Translations under genes and position numbers: made by a program
NCBI RefSeq assembly: GCF_014643835.1
Contig: NZ_BMKD01000001.1
Location: 1,302,001-1,366,000, forward strand
Reading direction: 5' to 3'
From: Mucilaginibacter rubeus
GTDB taxonomy: Bacteria; Bacteroidota; Bacteroidia; Sphingobacteriales; Sphingobacteriaceae
DNA: 64,000 nucleotides
The notes under the pieces: model-generated
Databases searched by the model: none
Seen by the model: only the letters and a program-made list of their open reading frames with translations
Told to the model about the DNA's origin: nothing
In this document: one piece after another, positions 1 through 9,748 of the stretch
Layout of the letters: every line of letters starts with the position of its first letter
How positions within the stretch are numbered: the stretch's first letter is position 1

Positions 1-969
1 GCTGCGCATAATGTTTTCCAGTTTTTCATCGTCAAAATTGAAATAGCCGTTTTTCCAGGCTACTGCCTCTTCGGTATTTACTTCGCTTACATCAAGCGTG
101 TTGCCCAGCTTAGCCTGTTGGCCCGGGTTTAAGATGGCGCTACGGTTTGCAGCCGTTACCCTCACCATACCCTGCAACAGGGTGGTTTTGGTGGTGGCAT
201 CATCGGCATACGCATTCACGTTAAAATGTGTGCCCAAAACTTCAACCGTTTGGCGGTTGGTTATTACCCTGAAAGGCATTTCTTTATTATGGCTCACCTC
301 AAAATATGCTTCGCCAGATAGTTCAACCCTGCGCTCATTCCGGTTAGCAAAGCTCACCGGGAATTTTAAAGATGAATAAGCGTTAAGCCAAACCCTCGAT
401 CCATCGGGCAAAACCACCTGGTACTGGCCGCCTTTCGGTGTTTCGATGGTGTTGGAAGCATCCAGATCGGTACTTGAAGCTGCGCCGGAAAGATCTTTTC
501 TGTCGGTTATGGTATATACCAACTGGCCGTTGGCGGCTTTGGTTACTTTAATGCCGTTTTGATTGGCTATTTGTCCGTTTCCGGCATCCGTAAGCGAGAT
601 CTTACTACCATTGGCTAAGGTTAAGATAGCTTTATTACCGCCCGGAAGGATATTTGACTGGGTATTTTGATGAAGGAAGTTTGCATGATCAGTAGTGAGC
701 ATGCGGGTAACGAACACACCGGCTACCCCCAATATTAATACCGCTGATGCAGCTGCTACCCAACGGTATATCGGTTTCGTTTTAGCAGCTTTGGTTTCCT
801 GGTTAAGGCGTGCCAACATGGCCTCTCCTACCGCATCCTCATCTTCTGGAAATTCGGCATCCTGGTGGGCTTTTTCCCTGTACCAGCGATTTAAAGCTTC
901 TATGTCCGCTTTAGAAGCAGTCCCATCAACGTATTTCCTGATAAGGTCATTTATTTCCTGCAGGTTCAT
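1..969 (-). CDS. FecR-family anti-sigma factor (3' end outside window)
   Basis: Partial gene: its start is at 969 and its frame is open to the left edge, giving 323 codons. The N-terminal ~80 residues are the short acidic cytoplasmic part that binds the sigma factor in this family. A single membrane segment follows (VAAASAVLILGVAGVFV). The periplasmic FecR domain comes next, with the family motifs TPKGGQYQVVLPDGS and VWLNAYSSLKFP and then EVLGTHFNVNAY. In the family it transmits a signal from a TonB receptor to a FecI-type sigma factor, and the sigma gene lies 211 bp upstream on the same strand. The partner SusC/TonB receptor would be expected beyond the left edge. Not seen: the C-terminal STN-interacting end. 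Confidence 0.93.
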   Translation of the reverse strand, partial: MNLQEINDLIRKYVDGTASKADIEALNRWYREKAHQDAEFPEDEDAVGEAMLARLNQETKAAKTKPIYRWVAAASAVLILGVAGVFVTRMLTTDHANFLHQNTQSNILPGGNKAILTLANGSKISLTDAGNGQIANQNGIKVTKAANGQLVYTITDRKDLSGAASSTDLDASNTIETPKGGQYQVVLPDGSRVWLNAYSSLKFPVSFANRNERRVELSGEAYFEVSHNKEMPFRVITNRQTVEVLGTHFNVNAYADDATTKTTLLQGMVRVTAANRSAILNPGQQAKLGNTLDVSEVNTEEAVAWKNGYFNFDDEKLENIMRS

Positions 970-1180
970 GTTATAATTGGTTTATATATACATGTACGCT
1001 GAGAAAGGTTCTACCCCACACGGAAAATAAAAAAAAATTAAATTATCTGATAAAACAGCATGACAGAAAAATGGGAACAGTAACACGCGCTATGTAAAAC
1101 CAGCGCGGCTGCATAAAATGGCGGGTATTGGTGTTAAAGAGGACGGCAAACTACCTATTGAATTCCGAATTTTTTAAAGG

Positions 1181-1771
1181 CTATTTGCGCAGCGAATCAA
1201 GAATTTGTAACACTAACAGCAGCGAGATCCCGTGGTTTTTAAGTTCGCAACGAATAATTTTCAGCGCCCTGGTGAGAGTATTTTCGACACCTTTTTCCGA
1301 GATATTGATAAGCTCGGCTATTTCCGAGTTTTTAAGTCCCTGGGTCCGGCTGCATCTAAAAACCAGGCGGCATTTTTCAGGCATTTCTTCTACAATACCA
1401 TTAATGAACTCTTCCAGGAACCTCGCATCAAGTTTTTCTTCATCCAGAGATATGTCATTATATAAATAATTCTCTTTTGCAAGTTCCGAACGGCGTTGTT
1501 CTTTCTGGTAGTACTTAAAAACCTGAAATTTAATAGCTGTGGCGAGAAATGCCGGAAGGTTGTCGATATGCAGTTCCTTGCACCGTTGCCACAAATTAAC
1601 AAACACCTCCTGTACAATATCTTTTGCTATTCCGTTATCCTGACTGTGGTTCCACGCAATCAGCAGCATCTTTTTCCAATACCTTCGGTAGATCTCGTTA
1701 AAGGCTTTATGGTCATGTTGCCTGAGCAAATTTGCCAGTTCCCGATCATCATAATTAGCGTACTGTGGCAT
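1181..1771 (-). CDS. ECF RNA polymerase sigma factor, FecI-like
   Basis: This is a sigma-70 family ECF factor of 196 residues from ATG 1771; a GTG nine bases upstream is less likely. Region 2 (about residues 20-90) contains FNEIYRRYWKKMLLIAW and DIVQEVFVNLWQR. Region 4 (about 125-185) has the helix-turn-helix LKNSEIAELINISEKGVENT. It would direct RNA polymerase to its own operon and to an outer-membrane uptake operon when released by the FecR protein encoded directly downstream. Length and gene order (sigma then FecR) are normal for Bacteroidota. The spacer to the FecR gene (970-1180) shows nothing further. Confidence 0.94.
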   Translation of the reverse strand: MPQYANYDDRELANLLRQHDHKAFNEIYRRYWKKMLLIAWNHSQDNGIAKDIVQEVFVNLWQRCKELHIDNLPAFLATAIKFQVFKYYQKEQRRSELAKENYLYNDISLDEEKLDARFLEEFINGIVEEMPEKCRLVFRCSRTQGLKNSEIAELINISEKGVENTLTRALKIIRCELKNHGISLLLVLQILDSLRK

Positions 1772-2526
1772 TAAAATCACTTAGTTAAATATAGCCGCTA
1801 CTGATTTCATGGATTCAACAACTTGTGAGGCAGCAATTATTAAAAGGCATTTGGGCAACACAAAATTTAATTTAGGGTGGTGTTTTAGTTTTAAAATAAT
1901 TGGCAAAGATTGAACACAAAGGTTAGTTGAAATCTCGCACAAGGATAAGAATTAAAAATCTATAATAGAAACTTAATTTTTTTGAAAAAAAGTAGACTAC
2001 TGCTACAGCTAATGTCATACGATTTGTGGGATGGTTGAAAGTCGTTGTTGTTAGGACAGACATCTGCAAAAGCTGGCCTTGCTTCGTGTATAATTTCAGA
2101 TGGTTTTGATCATCTATCTGGAGCGATAATATCCCTTGTGTTTATAATGGTATTAATGATTCATGGAATTACTTAAATCTTGTGGCGTTTACATTCCTTC
2201 ATCTTGCAGCAAACAATAATATTCTACAATCGAACGCTTCGAAAGTACGTATTATAACTTGAGATGTCGGTCAAAGCTCTAAACCCTCCAGTAAACGGCT
2301 CCAGAATATCCAATTTAGTCTCCCAATAATAGGTGTTTTATAAATGAAATCTCTTCATTCCACTTAGTCTCAAAAACATAAATTCTTGATTTATAAATAA
2401 TTATAATGTTCGACAATCGAACACTACGATCACATAAAAGGCTATTACTAATTAGCTTTAGAATGAAAATGATAATTTGGCAATCGCACTTTTACATTCT
2501 ATTTCAAAAATCAGAAAAAAAAACAC
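1772..2526. other. Gene-poor AT-rich spacer with a small palindrome
   Basis: No convincing gene is seen. The stretch is AT-rich and separates the FecI/FecR pair from mobile-element debris. A perfect 5-bp dyad, GTTCGACAATCGAAC, lies at 2408-2422, and a related half (CTACAATCGAACG) occurs at 2224-2236. These could be recombination or regulator sites of the lost element, but that is a guess. Confidence 0.4.
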
Positions 2527-2997
2527 CTAACTGAATGTCAATTCATTAAAAAACAAAAGCAAGGGTATTAGCTGTTCGACTGGGCTCCCTACACCTCCAC
2601 TTGAAGGGATTTTCTCAGGAAAATCCCTTTTTTTATCAATTTCAAGCAATCCTTTCTCCTTCATTATCAATTCATTACATGCCAATACCGGCACTATGGT
2701 AGGTGTTCGATAGACGCCATTTTCATAGTATAAATTGCTGTCGAACACCTTAGATACGAGGGCTCTTTTTTCAATTGTATCCGACTGATTGTACACGAAT
2801 TTCATATCCCCGAGGTGATGTAAATATTTCTTCAAAATTTTATAACCCTGGTTTTGATCCCTGGTGTACCTTTCTATATATGCCTTAATCGTAAATATTT
2901 CTGTATTATATGTTGATGACCAACGTTCATAAGTATCGCGACCGATTTGATTGCTGATCCATTTTTCTTCCACTGCATGAAGTTTTTCTTCGAGCAC
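2527..2997 (-). pseudogene. Serine site-specific recombinase, C-terminal remnant
   Basis: About 156 residues resemble the C-terminal end of large serine recombinases of Bacteroidota: a coiled region (EEKLHAVEEKWISNQIG) followed by KRALVSKVFDSNLYYENGVY, the typical end of these enzymes. The catalytic resolvase domain and the recombinase DNA-binding domain are absent. The frame is open upstream of the first possible start (GTG 2997) and reads DDKRSQLAV up to about 3030. There it abruptly meets the Toprim-like fragment in another frame. I read this as a deletion scar of an integrative element, not a working gene. Confidence 0.7.
2604..2634 (+). terminator. Terminator-like hairpin inside the recombinase remnant
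   Basis: A perfect 11-bp stem (AAGGGATTTTC / GAAAATCCCTT) with a TCAG loop is followed by a T-run on the plus strand. It lies inside the 3' end of the minus-strand recombinase remnant. It could end transcription entering from the left or mark the old element boundary. Confidence 0.55.
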
Positions 2998-3019
2998 AGC
3001 CAGTTGAGATCTTTTATCA

Positions 3020-3526
3020 TCAAGGATTGGAGAGTCTTGGTTTGCAAGTACTTATATTGTTCCTGATACCCAATGCGCGTTTATATGCGGCGAGGCTTAT
3101 TTGATCTGCCTCAAATGAATAATCTATACCACGCCTTGAAATATTCAGAGCTTCGTTTCGGTAAGTGATTGTGATATGATGTTGTTGTAACCAGGAGGCG
3201 ACCTTTATGTCAGTCGCCCGGCCGACGAGGTCGTTGCCAAACACTAAAATAACTCTCCGTCCCGGAAAAACCTGGTTTATCCAATTTATTTGCGCAGCAC
3301 ATGGCCTGCTGCCCAAAGCAACGACGCCCGGGTTGTCAAGCCCCGAAAAACGCTGAAAATTTAACGAGAGCATAGCGACGGCCTCCATTACCGAATGAAC
3401 GATGATCAAAACAGGGGCGAGATTATTCCCGGCCACCCAGACATTCCGGGTGACCGGGACTTTATACCCCCTTTCGTCGAAAGTTTCCTTTGTATCACCA
3501 TAATCAAAAACAAATTCGCTGTCCAA
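3020..3526 (-). pseudogene. Toprim-like mobile-element protein fragment
   Basis: The 168-residue fragment resembles the Toprim-like part of primase or mobilisation proteins on Bacteroidota elements. It shows a beta strand with VLIIVHSVMEAVAML, where active Toprims have a Glu and this copy has His or Ser, and then VILVFGNDLVGRATDIKVA, matching the FDND-AG segment. The frame opens just after a stop near 3545 and only a TTG start is available, so the N-terminal part is missing. The 3' end meets the serine-recombinase tail. Probably a non-functional remnant. The exact family is inferred from pattern only. Confidence 0.55.
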
Positions 3527-3578
3527 AGAAAAAAAGCCACTACCTGTTCAGGTATCCAAAGCTTGTGAACTAAAGTCA

Positions 3579-4247
3579 TCAGCGGGATATTTCGTTCCCC
3601 TTATAGTTATGGGCAGCCTGGTCTGACCGGCCAGGCCTTTGATCTTCAATATCCCTGATCGCGGCATAATATCCGGGGCTTAACCTCCCTGCGGCTTCTT
3701 CATCACGCTTTTTATTGAACAAAGCGTTCAGACCGCGGTAAACCATATAAGACAGACCGCCATCAATCAATACAGAGGCTACAAGTGCCAACCTGTTCGA
3801 AAGGATACCCTGCCGGTCCGTTCCCGAATAATTGAATTTGGTGCCATCGGCAATCTGCACCTCCTTCCCCTTACGGTAATTCTCTTTTTGCGCAGGAGTA
3901 AGGAATTCATTGTTGACCATATCAGGTACCAGGATCTTCTCACTATCGGAAACTATAAACTCCCTCGTTTCTGCATCATATTCGACCAGCAGTTCCGTTT
4001 TGTTTCCTTTGTCGTCCTGTAGTATCCGTAACAGGTTTTGTATCTCTCCTTTCTGAAGCTGCTGCGCTTCGTTATCAGTTAGAAAATCAGGCGTTATCGC
4101 CGTATGATATATCGGGTGAACGAGTAGATTGGCTTTACCATTATCGTTCATTTTCAGGGAGATCCTGGCATGCAGCGATTTGATCCTGATATTTTCAGCC
4201 TCCAGGTCACTAAGTTCCAGTAAGTCCGTACGGCGGCCGGAGAGCAA
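3579..4247 (-). pseudogene. DUF3945/DUF4099-like mobile-element protein, N-truncated
   Basis: About 222 residues match the C-terminal part of DUF3945/DUF4099-type proteins carried by Bacteroidota integrative elements. The recognisable segments are LLSGRRTDLLELSDLEAENI, ILVPDMVNNEFLTPAQKENY and LALVASVLIDGGLSYMVYRG. The frame continues upstream as WFAKDLKA and then hits a stop at about 4284, with no ATG, so the N-terminal half is lost. It lies next to two other element fragments. I infer that it is left over from the same excised or collapsed element. Confidence 0.6.
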
Positions 4248-4338
4248 TGCCTTCAGGTCTTTTGCAAACCAAACGACAGGTCCGGCAGGATATTAGCTGC
4301 GCTTTTTACCCGTTTCATTTAAAATATCCCACTAACAA

Positions 4339-4367
4339 AATCCCCAACGAATAAATCGCCGGGGATT
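4339..4367 (-). terminator. Candidate terminator downstream of the TIR-KAP gene
   Basis: A 7-bp stem AATCCCC/GGGGATT (15-base loop) lies about 170 bp beyond the stop at 4534. On the minus strand it is followed by ATTTTGTT. The stem is short, so confidence is moderate. Confidence 0.4.
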
Positions 4368-4533
4368 AGCATGGGGTGATTAGAAAAAATTTAATTAATT
4401 GGAAATATGCGGTATAAATCCCCCCTACAACCTATAGGGTCTCCATTTTTCAAAAAAGTAAACACAGGAGTAGGATTGGTTCACAACCAATATCGATTGA
4501 TACAAAACCAGGTTTCAAAATAGACTAATGTAC

Positions 4534-7500
4534 CTACGATTCGCCAACGTCTTTGCCTTCCTCCCAGCCAGGCAAATTTGCCTGTTCGAACGAGAACCGG
4601 GCAATTAGTGGCATCCACTTAATCAGCGATTCGGGCGATTGTGTAACTGTCTCCCAGTCTTCAATAGCCAGTGCTTTTTTAGCTGCTTTTCCAAGGCCTC
4701 CTTCAGCCGAACTTAGTTTCAACAATGCTTCTCTGAGTCCGCTGCCATTCAGAGCGAGCTTGTGGATCTCCTCCAGCAGTCCCGATACCCGGTGCCCGCT
4801 ACCAGCTTGCAGTGCCAGAAGTATCATGGGTACCTGAAAGTCTCCGGGAAAATTTTCGTTTCCCTCAAAACCGGCAAGTTCTTCTTTCGGTACGAAAGCC
4901 TTTACGATCCTGTAAAGGTTGGTAAAACGCTTTGCAGTGCGGGGGCTGTTGATCAGTCGGAATAGTCGTTTAGCAAATGTTGCTTCCCAAGGCTTGATGA
5001 GTAGAGATTCGCCGCTGATTGTTAAATCTGAAGCATCTGCTTCAACTATTTCTTTTGTTTCTTGTTGCCATGTTTCTGACGCGCCTGCTGGCTCCGGCCC
5101 TTCCTCAGTAGCTGTGCCTGTTTTGCTATTTGTCGTTGAGTTTACTTCAGTTGGATCTCTTTCTGCTGTATTATTTTCTTCAGCACTTGCCTGCTGTTTC
5201 TTGTGGTTAACGTCCTGACTGGCGGCAGGCTGTTTGAATAAATTATCCATCAGCTTACTGAACCCTCCTTTGCCGACAGGGCGAAGACAGAAAGGTATTT
5301 GGAATATCTTCTCCAGGAAATCCTGCGGCGTAGCAAATCCCTCATCAGGAATACCACCGTTCTTACCTACGGCAGCTTCAAAAACGGTAAAGTTATTATC
5401 TATCGACCGTAACAGCCAGCGCGGATCAACACCTACAACGACAATAAAGAGTTCATAGGCTTGCATCAGGTGTACAGCACGCAGGACTTCAACAATCTTT
5501 TGACTTGGGCACCGGTCTAAATCGTCAATGTAGAGTATGATCCGGTCGATTGGTTTAAAGTTTTCCTGATTTCGGGGGACCCGTTTGAGCAAAGCAGTAA
5601 GGGAATCAAAATCCTTCCGCACAGTGGAGATCAGGCCAAGATGCTTGCGATAGTCGTCCGAGCGACTTCTCTCCCTGATAAAATGATTGAGACTGTAAGC
5701 TTCGTCAAGGCTGGCCAGCTCCTGCTCAAGTTCGTTTTTAGATTGCCTTGCTTCCTCTAATGCGCTTTCCGCCGCTTCAAATTTAAGCTTGGCGGAGCTC
5801 AACTGTTCGATTAGTTTTATTTCCGTTTCGCTTTTCTCCTGACGCTTTTCCGCCAGCTTTTCGTCTATACGCTTTTTAAGGATTTCTACCGCTGACAATG
5901 TCTGTCTAACCTTGCCCAGTCCGTTTCTGATGGTTAGAACGATGCCCGTAATGAAGGCGGATAGTTGGGCGAAGAAAGTTCCGACCGCACTCAAGCTGTT
6001 CTCCCAGTTAGCATATCGGTGCAGTGCCCAGCCAGCAAGTGGGAATACCAGTAAGATCAATACAAGCAGGAAAATGAGGACTTTCTTATTATCCGATTGC
6101 ACGACCGAAACAAAAAGCGCGTTGATACGGCCTTTGATAGTAAGCGTTTCAGACAAGACAGCATTCAAATCTGATGCACGTGCAACGACTTCGGGTAAAC
6201 CCAGATCCATGGCGGCTTTTTCGATCTGCTTCTTTTCCTGTTCGTTTAAAAGGCTATAAATATCTTCTCCGCTAAGTTCATGGAAATCGACAGGTTGGTT
6301 TTTACGGCTTTCTTCCACTTCGATAAGCAAACGCTGGGTGGCTTCAATTTCTGCAAGGGCACTCGACTGATTCGCTTGCTGGAGTTCAGTTGCCAGGTCT
6401 GCTTCCGCTATACCCGCTAAAATACTCTCCTTTTGCTGGTTTATTGTTTTGGGCGGAGCAATGTGATCCTGTAGTTTTTCAAAGATAACATCTACCATAC
6501 TGGCCCATAGATTAGTATCCGAGTAATGCCATGCATTAAACGTGATCTGCACGGCTCGGGTATGAAAAGAACCATCCAGTTTGTTTTTATGAAGCAGTTG
6601 GAGCCTGATAACCTCCTTTTGCATAAATTCCATAAAGAAACTTTTACCGCTTCCCCAGTTACCGAACAGGCCGAGTGCCAATGGAGGGATGACCTCCCTG
6701 GCCATCATTACGGCGGTGAGGATCTTTGCTTCCTTACTAATATCCAGCCATTCCTTGCTCACATCAATACTGTCCGGATTATAACCGGAGATAAAGAGGC
6801 TGTCCTCGTCGGGCACTAGGCGGATATCGTCTAATAAAGTCAGGAACCGTGCGGCCGTGTTTTTCAGCTGCTGATCTGTCGCAAACTTGCCGAATAGTTC
6901 ATCGATATGTTTCCGATCTGCCTTATTCAATATCATTGCAAAATTACGCACCGCATTGGGTTCAGAAGACTGAGACAGGATCAGCATCTTGCGGAGAAAA
7001 TTCAACCAGTCCTCATCAGAAAGGAACTGGCTAATATTGTCTCCCATTGTGCTATTTGCGAGGGCGTAGAAAGCAGCATAAGTCAAATCGTCCAGTTGGT
7101 GCTCCAGGATAAACCGGACGATATCTTCAGTGAGCGCCGGTACCGGGGCTACGCGCAGGACACGCAGGGCAATGAGTAAGCGGCTAATTTCATCCTCGCG
7201 CGGCTCTGTTTTAATATCTGCCCGCAACCTGGCTATCACTTCCTGGCTGTCGGGAGCAAGCATTACCAGTGCTGTCAGTGATATTAAAGGCGAATCATCT
7301 GCGGCCGCCAACTCAATTGCTTCCCGCATATAACTTACCTGTTTTTGATATAACCCCGCTAAGACCCGGTATCTGACGTTTTCGTATGATTCTCCTGCCG
7401 GCCTCAAATGCTGTAACAATAGTTCTTTGTTCTTTTCTTCTTCGGGGTCATTCTGTATGAGTGCGCTCAACATCCATGACCGGATTGGAGCTACTTGTTC

Positions 7501-8103
7501 CGGTGGACGAGCGGGTATATAGTTTTTGTCAGGGATAAAATCTTTAAAGCGGTTCTTGATCTCCTCCCGCAGCCGGATGGAGAGCGCTGAACGGTTCAGC
7601 GTCCTGGAATCGCGGATCTGGCTGATTACACGAAAACGGTCTTCGTTAGAACCATCGGTAATTCTATAAACGATATTATCGAACCTGTTTGTGGCCCTAT
7701 AAGCTTCCGGTGTCCCAATGAACCTGATCAGTTGATCATATGTGCGTTCATTGCGTGTACGCAGGTCAGCATAACGATTCTTTTTAAAAAAATCGTTTAG
7801 CTCTGACATCGCTTCCGCCGGCGGGTCGCCAATTAAAACCGGAATGACATGATTACCACTGGCGAGGGCCTGAGAAGAAAAAGGAAGATGCCTGGGTCCC
7901 CAACCTTCATTGCCTAATAGCACTAGAATTGTTTTTACCGAACCAAAAAGCTCAAGCTCTTTTTCAACGGGCGCACCACCCGGAATATCCCTTTCCCAGT
8001 AAAAAGTTGTATAGCCGCTATAATCGAGTTCCTCTGCGACTTCTTTTACAATGGCTTTTTCTTTGTCGTTATATAGGAAAAGAACGTCATATCGGATGTT
8101 CAT
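4534..8103 (-). CDS. TIR / HEAT-like / KAP P-loop NTPase membrane protein
   Basis: A 1189-residue multidomain protein. Residues 1-~135 form a TIR-like domain (YDVLFLYNDKEKAIVKEVAEE; GYTTFYWERDIPGG; HVIPVLIGD). The helix after the GWGP turn (LPFSSQALASG) lacks the Glu that enzymatic TIRs use to cut NAD. Residues ~210-430 are helical, HEAT/armadillo-like. A KAP-family NTPase follows: Walker A GLFGNWGSGKSFF near residue 479, Walker B IILYIDDLDRCPS near 858, and two membrane segments at about 671-695 and 703-725 inserted between them, flanked by a charged coiled coil (~735-800). A Gln/Ser/Thr/Glu-rich linker (~960-1020) precedes the C-terminal KAP helices. KAP NTPases are membrane-associated and some act in phage exclusion. 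TIR domains are common in bacterial immunity. The gene stands alone next to mobile-element remnants. A defence role is inference. Confidence 0.85.
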   Translation of the reverse strand: MNIRYDVLFLYNDKEKAIVKEVAEELDYSGYTTFYWERDIPGGAPVEKELELFGSVKTILVLLGNEGWGPRHLPFSSQALASGNHVIPVLIGDPPAEAMSELNDFFKKNRYADLRTRNERTYDQLIRFIGTPEAYRATNRFDNIVYRITDGSNEDRFRVISQIRDSRTLNRSALSIRLREEIKNRFKDFIPDKNYIPARPPEQVAPIRSWMLSALIQNDPEEEKNKELLLQHLRPAGESYENVRYRVLAGLYQKQVSYMREAIELAAADDSPLISLTALVMLAPDSQEVIARLRADIKTEPREDEISRLLIALRVLRVAPVPALTEDIVRFILEHQLDDLTYAAFYALANSTMGDNISQFLSDEDWLNFLRKMLILSQSSEPNAVRNFAMILNKADRKHIDELFGKFATDQQLKNTAARFLTLLDDIRLVPDEDSLFISGYNPDSIDVSKEWLDISKEAKILTAVMMAREVIPPLALGLFGNWGSGKSFFMEFMQKEVIRLQLLHKNKLDGSFHTRAVQITFNAWHYSDTNLWASMVDVIFEKLQDHIAPPKTINQQKESILAGIAEADLATELQQANQSSALAEIEATQRLLIEVEESRKNQPVDFHELSGEDIYSLLNEQEKKQIEKAAMDLGLPEVVARASDLNAVLSETLTIKGRINALFVSVVQSDNKKVLIFLLVLILLVFPLAGWALHRYANWENSLSAVGTFFAQLSAFITGIVLTIRNGLGKVRQTLSAVEILKKRIDEKLAEKRQEKSETEIKLIEQLSSAKLKFEAAESALEEARQSKNELEQELASLDEAYSLNHFIRERSRSDDYRKHLGLISTVRKDFDSLTALLKRVPRNQENFKPIDRIILYIDDLDRCPSQKIVEVLRAVHLMQAYELFIVVVGVDPRWLLRSIDNNFTVFEAAVGKNGGIPDEGFATPQDFLEKIFQIPFCLRPVGKGGFSKLMDNLFKQPAASQDVNHKKQQASAEENNTAERDPTEVNSTTNSKTGTATEEGPEPAGASETWQQETKEIVEADASDLTISGESLLIKPWEATFAKRLFRLINSPRTAKRFTNLYRIVKAFVPKEELAGFEGNENFPGDFQVPMILLALQAGSGHRVSGLLEEIHKLALNGSGLREALLKLSSAEGGLGKAAKKALAIEDWETVTQSPESLIKWMPLIARFSFEQANLPGWEEGKDVGES

Positions 8104-8552
8104 GGTTAATAAGGTTGGTACGATAAATATACACAGCCCCTTTTGTATTTAAAAGATTATTCTATCAGTCATTTAAATAATGACGTAAGTTGTCGTCCTG
8201 AATAGAATTGGTTCAGGCGAATGCTCGTTATCTTGCTCATATCATTTTCCTGGATTGATCCAGTGGTTTAGAAAAGCCCGGGCCGCAGGTAACGGCATCA
8301 GCGGCGCCTAAACAAAAGATCAAAGCGCTTCCATATTTCCTGGCCTGCTTTTCTTTTATGTTTATTTTGCCGTTGAATAAGCTGTCAACTACAGGTCCGG
8401 GGACAGAAATGTCGCTTTTAAGTTAGTGTACATGGAGAAAGCACCTGATTTGGAATTTCTTAAAACAAGGCGCTCAAAATCAATCGCCCCTAAAAACTGA
8501 GCGGTTTTCGGTACTTAATATATCTCTATTAGCTGAAATTAGGTTTTCAGCT
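8104..8552. other. Spacer upstream of the TIR-KAP gene
   Basis: No gene is recognised. It holds the presumed promoter of the minus-strand TIR-KAP gene. A weak dyad, CGCTCA...TGAGCG, occurs around 8471-8505. I see no second system component here. Confidence 0.35.
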
Positions 8553-8820
8553 TCATAGCCTGACATTGGAGATTTTGAATCTTATGACACTGTCAACCCT
8601 TGTTTTCAGGCCTTGGGCAAATGCCTGCCAGATCGTGTAATCATCATGAACCAAAGCATTAACAGCTTGAAATGTTGATCCAGTTTTACTGTTGAATTCA
8701 CGGCTGTTACGCGTCATGAAGTTCCTGGTTACATTAACATCAATTAATACGGGGAGGATATATACAGCGCTGCATAATTACTCAAAATGTCGCTGGTTTC
8801 GTAAAAGATGGTAGCTTATC
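8553..8820 (-). pseudogene. Decayed unrecognised coding region
   Basis: Two overlapping minus-strand frames look protein-like. One reads ATIFYETSDILSNYAALYIS and stops near 8748. The next frame continues from about 8777 with ILPVLIDVNVTRNFMTRNSR, then DDYTIWQAFAQGLKTRVDSV, and stops at 8553. The frame change falls near TATATA, about 8758-8765. I do not recognise the family. It may be the tail of a gene broken by a one-base indel; an unrelated short open frame at 8816-9034 may be part of the same wreck. Confidence 0.35.
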
Positions 8821-9047
8821 CGTACACATCTTCGTAACAGCCAGTTTCCAATACGACGGTGATGATCGTTTTCATTTTAGCCCAACCCACCTTTCTTTTC
8901 CAATCCCCGATATCCCGTTTTCGCTTGTCCATGTCTTTCGGCGGTAATTGGTTTTCCGTCTTCGCGCGCCTTCTGATCATTGATATTTGCTCGTCCATAG
9001 TATTAGGCCCGATAGCTCTTCTTCTTTGATTCACGCTGATTAGATCG

Positions 9048-9607
9048 TCAAATGCCTTTTCTTAAACTTTTAATTGTCGGATAGTCCAGGTGGTCATAAT
9101 GATCATGAGAGATGATCGGAATATCGATAGCTGGCATGTCTTGTACAGTGTAATGGCTGGCACCATCAAATGCGCTGACTACTCCGGGCAAAGGACCCGC
9201 AAGGCTACTGAATATCAGATCGATCGATATATTGATCCTCGTATGTTTGATCAATACCGAAGAGTGGCCAAACCAGACGACCACGGGCTTATCATCCGAT
9301 AGTCCTTTCAGATTGGTTTTTGACCCAGGGAAGAAGGCTTAGGCGGCTTTACAGAATCCGGATGACTGAAAAGCATCCGCAAAAGGCTGATACGTTTGGC
9401 CTGCTGTGTGTCATCGGCATATTTTAAATTTTGAAACTGGCTGTTAACATAATTAGATTGAAGAGCATATTTCGTAGTATCATCCTTCCCAGGACTCCCG
9501 CCTAAAGAAGTCACCAGCCCGCAACCAAAAGGCAAGGAAATTGCCGCAAGAAAGCAACAGAATAAAAACAAGGCCCTTTTAAACAAGCTTTTGATTCTAA
9601 ACATCAT
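9048..9607 (-). pseudogene. MBL-fold hydrolase (NAPE-PLD/UlaG-like), frameshifted and C-truncated
   Basis: From ATG 9607 the first frame gives a membrane anchor (ALFLFCCFLAAISLPFGCG) and the usual pre-domain (QSNYVNSQFQNLKYADD, then PKPSSLG). It stops at 9308 after GQKPI. A second frame takes over directly with TNLKGLSDDKPVVVWFGHSS and runs to the metal motif ISHDHYDHLDY (HxHxDH-like) before stopping at 9048. Adding one base in the run of five A at about 9317-9321 would join the frames. Family members are about 350 residues, so the second half is also missing. The product would be a membrane-anchored metallo-hydrolase. Frameshift and truncation argue for a pseudogene. Confidence 0.75.
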
Positions 9608-9748
9608 AACAACATCTTTACAAAGCACTGTATTTATTATCTTCTACAATTCGAAAATGCCAGTTAATCTGATGGTCTATAATTTACCGCAGGTTTAGTG
9701 GTATCTGCGCTGCTAATTGTTGCGGTTGCCCGGCTAGCAAATAGTATC

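Noticed and set aside
2224-2422. CAATCGAAC-containing sites as attachment sites of the recombinase
   Set aside because: Only one is a clean dyad, and no matching copy is seen at the other end of the element remnants.
8816-9034. 72-residue minus-strand open frame after the MBL remnant
   Set aside because: Highly charged, no recognisable family, and lies between two decayed genes; at most part of a wrecked gene.
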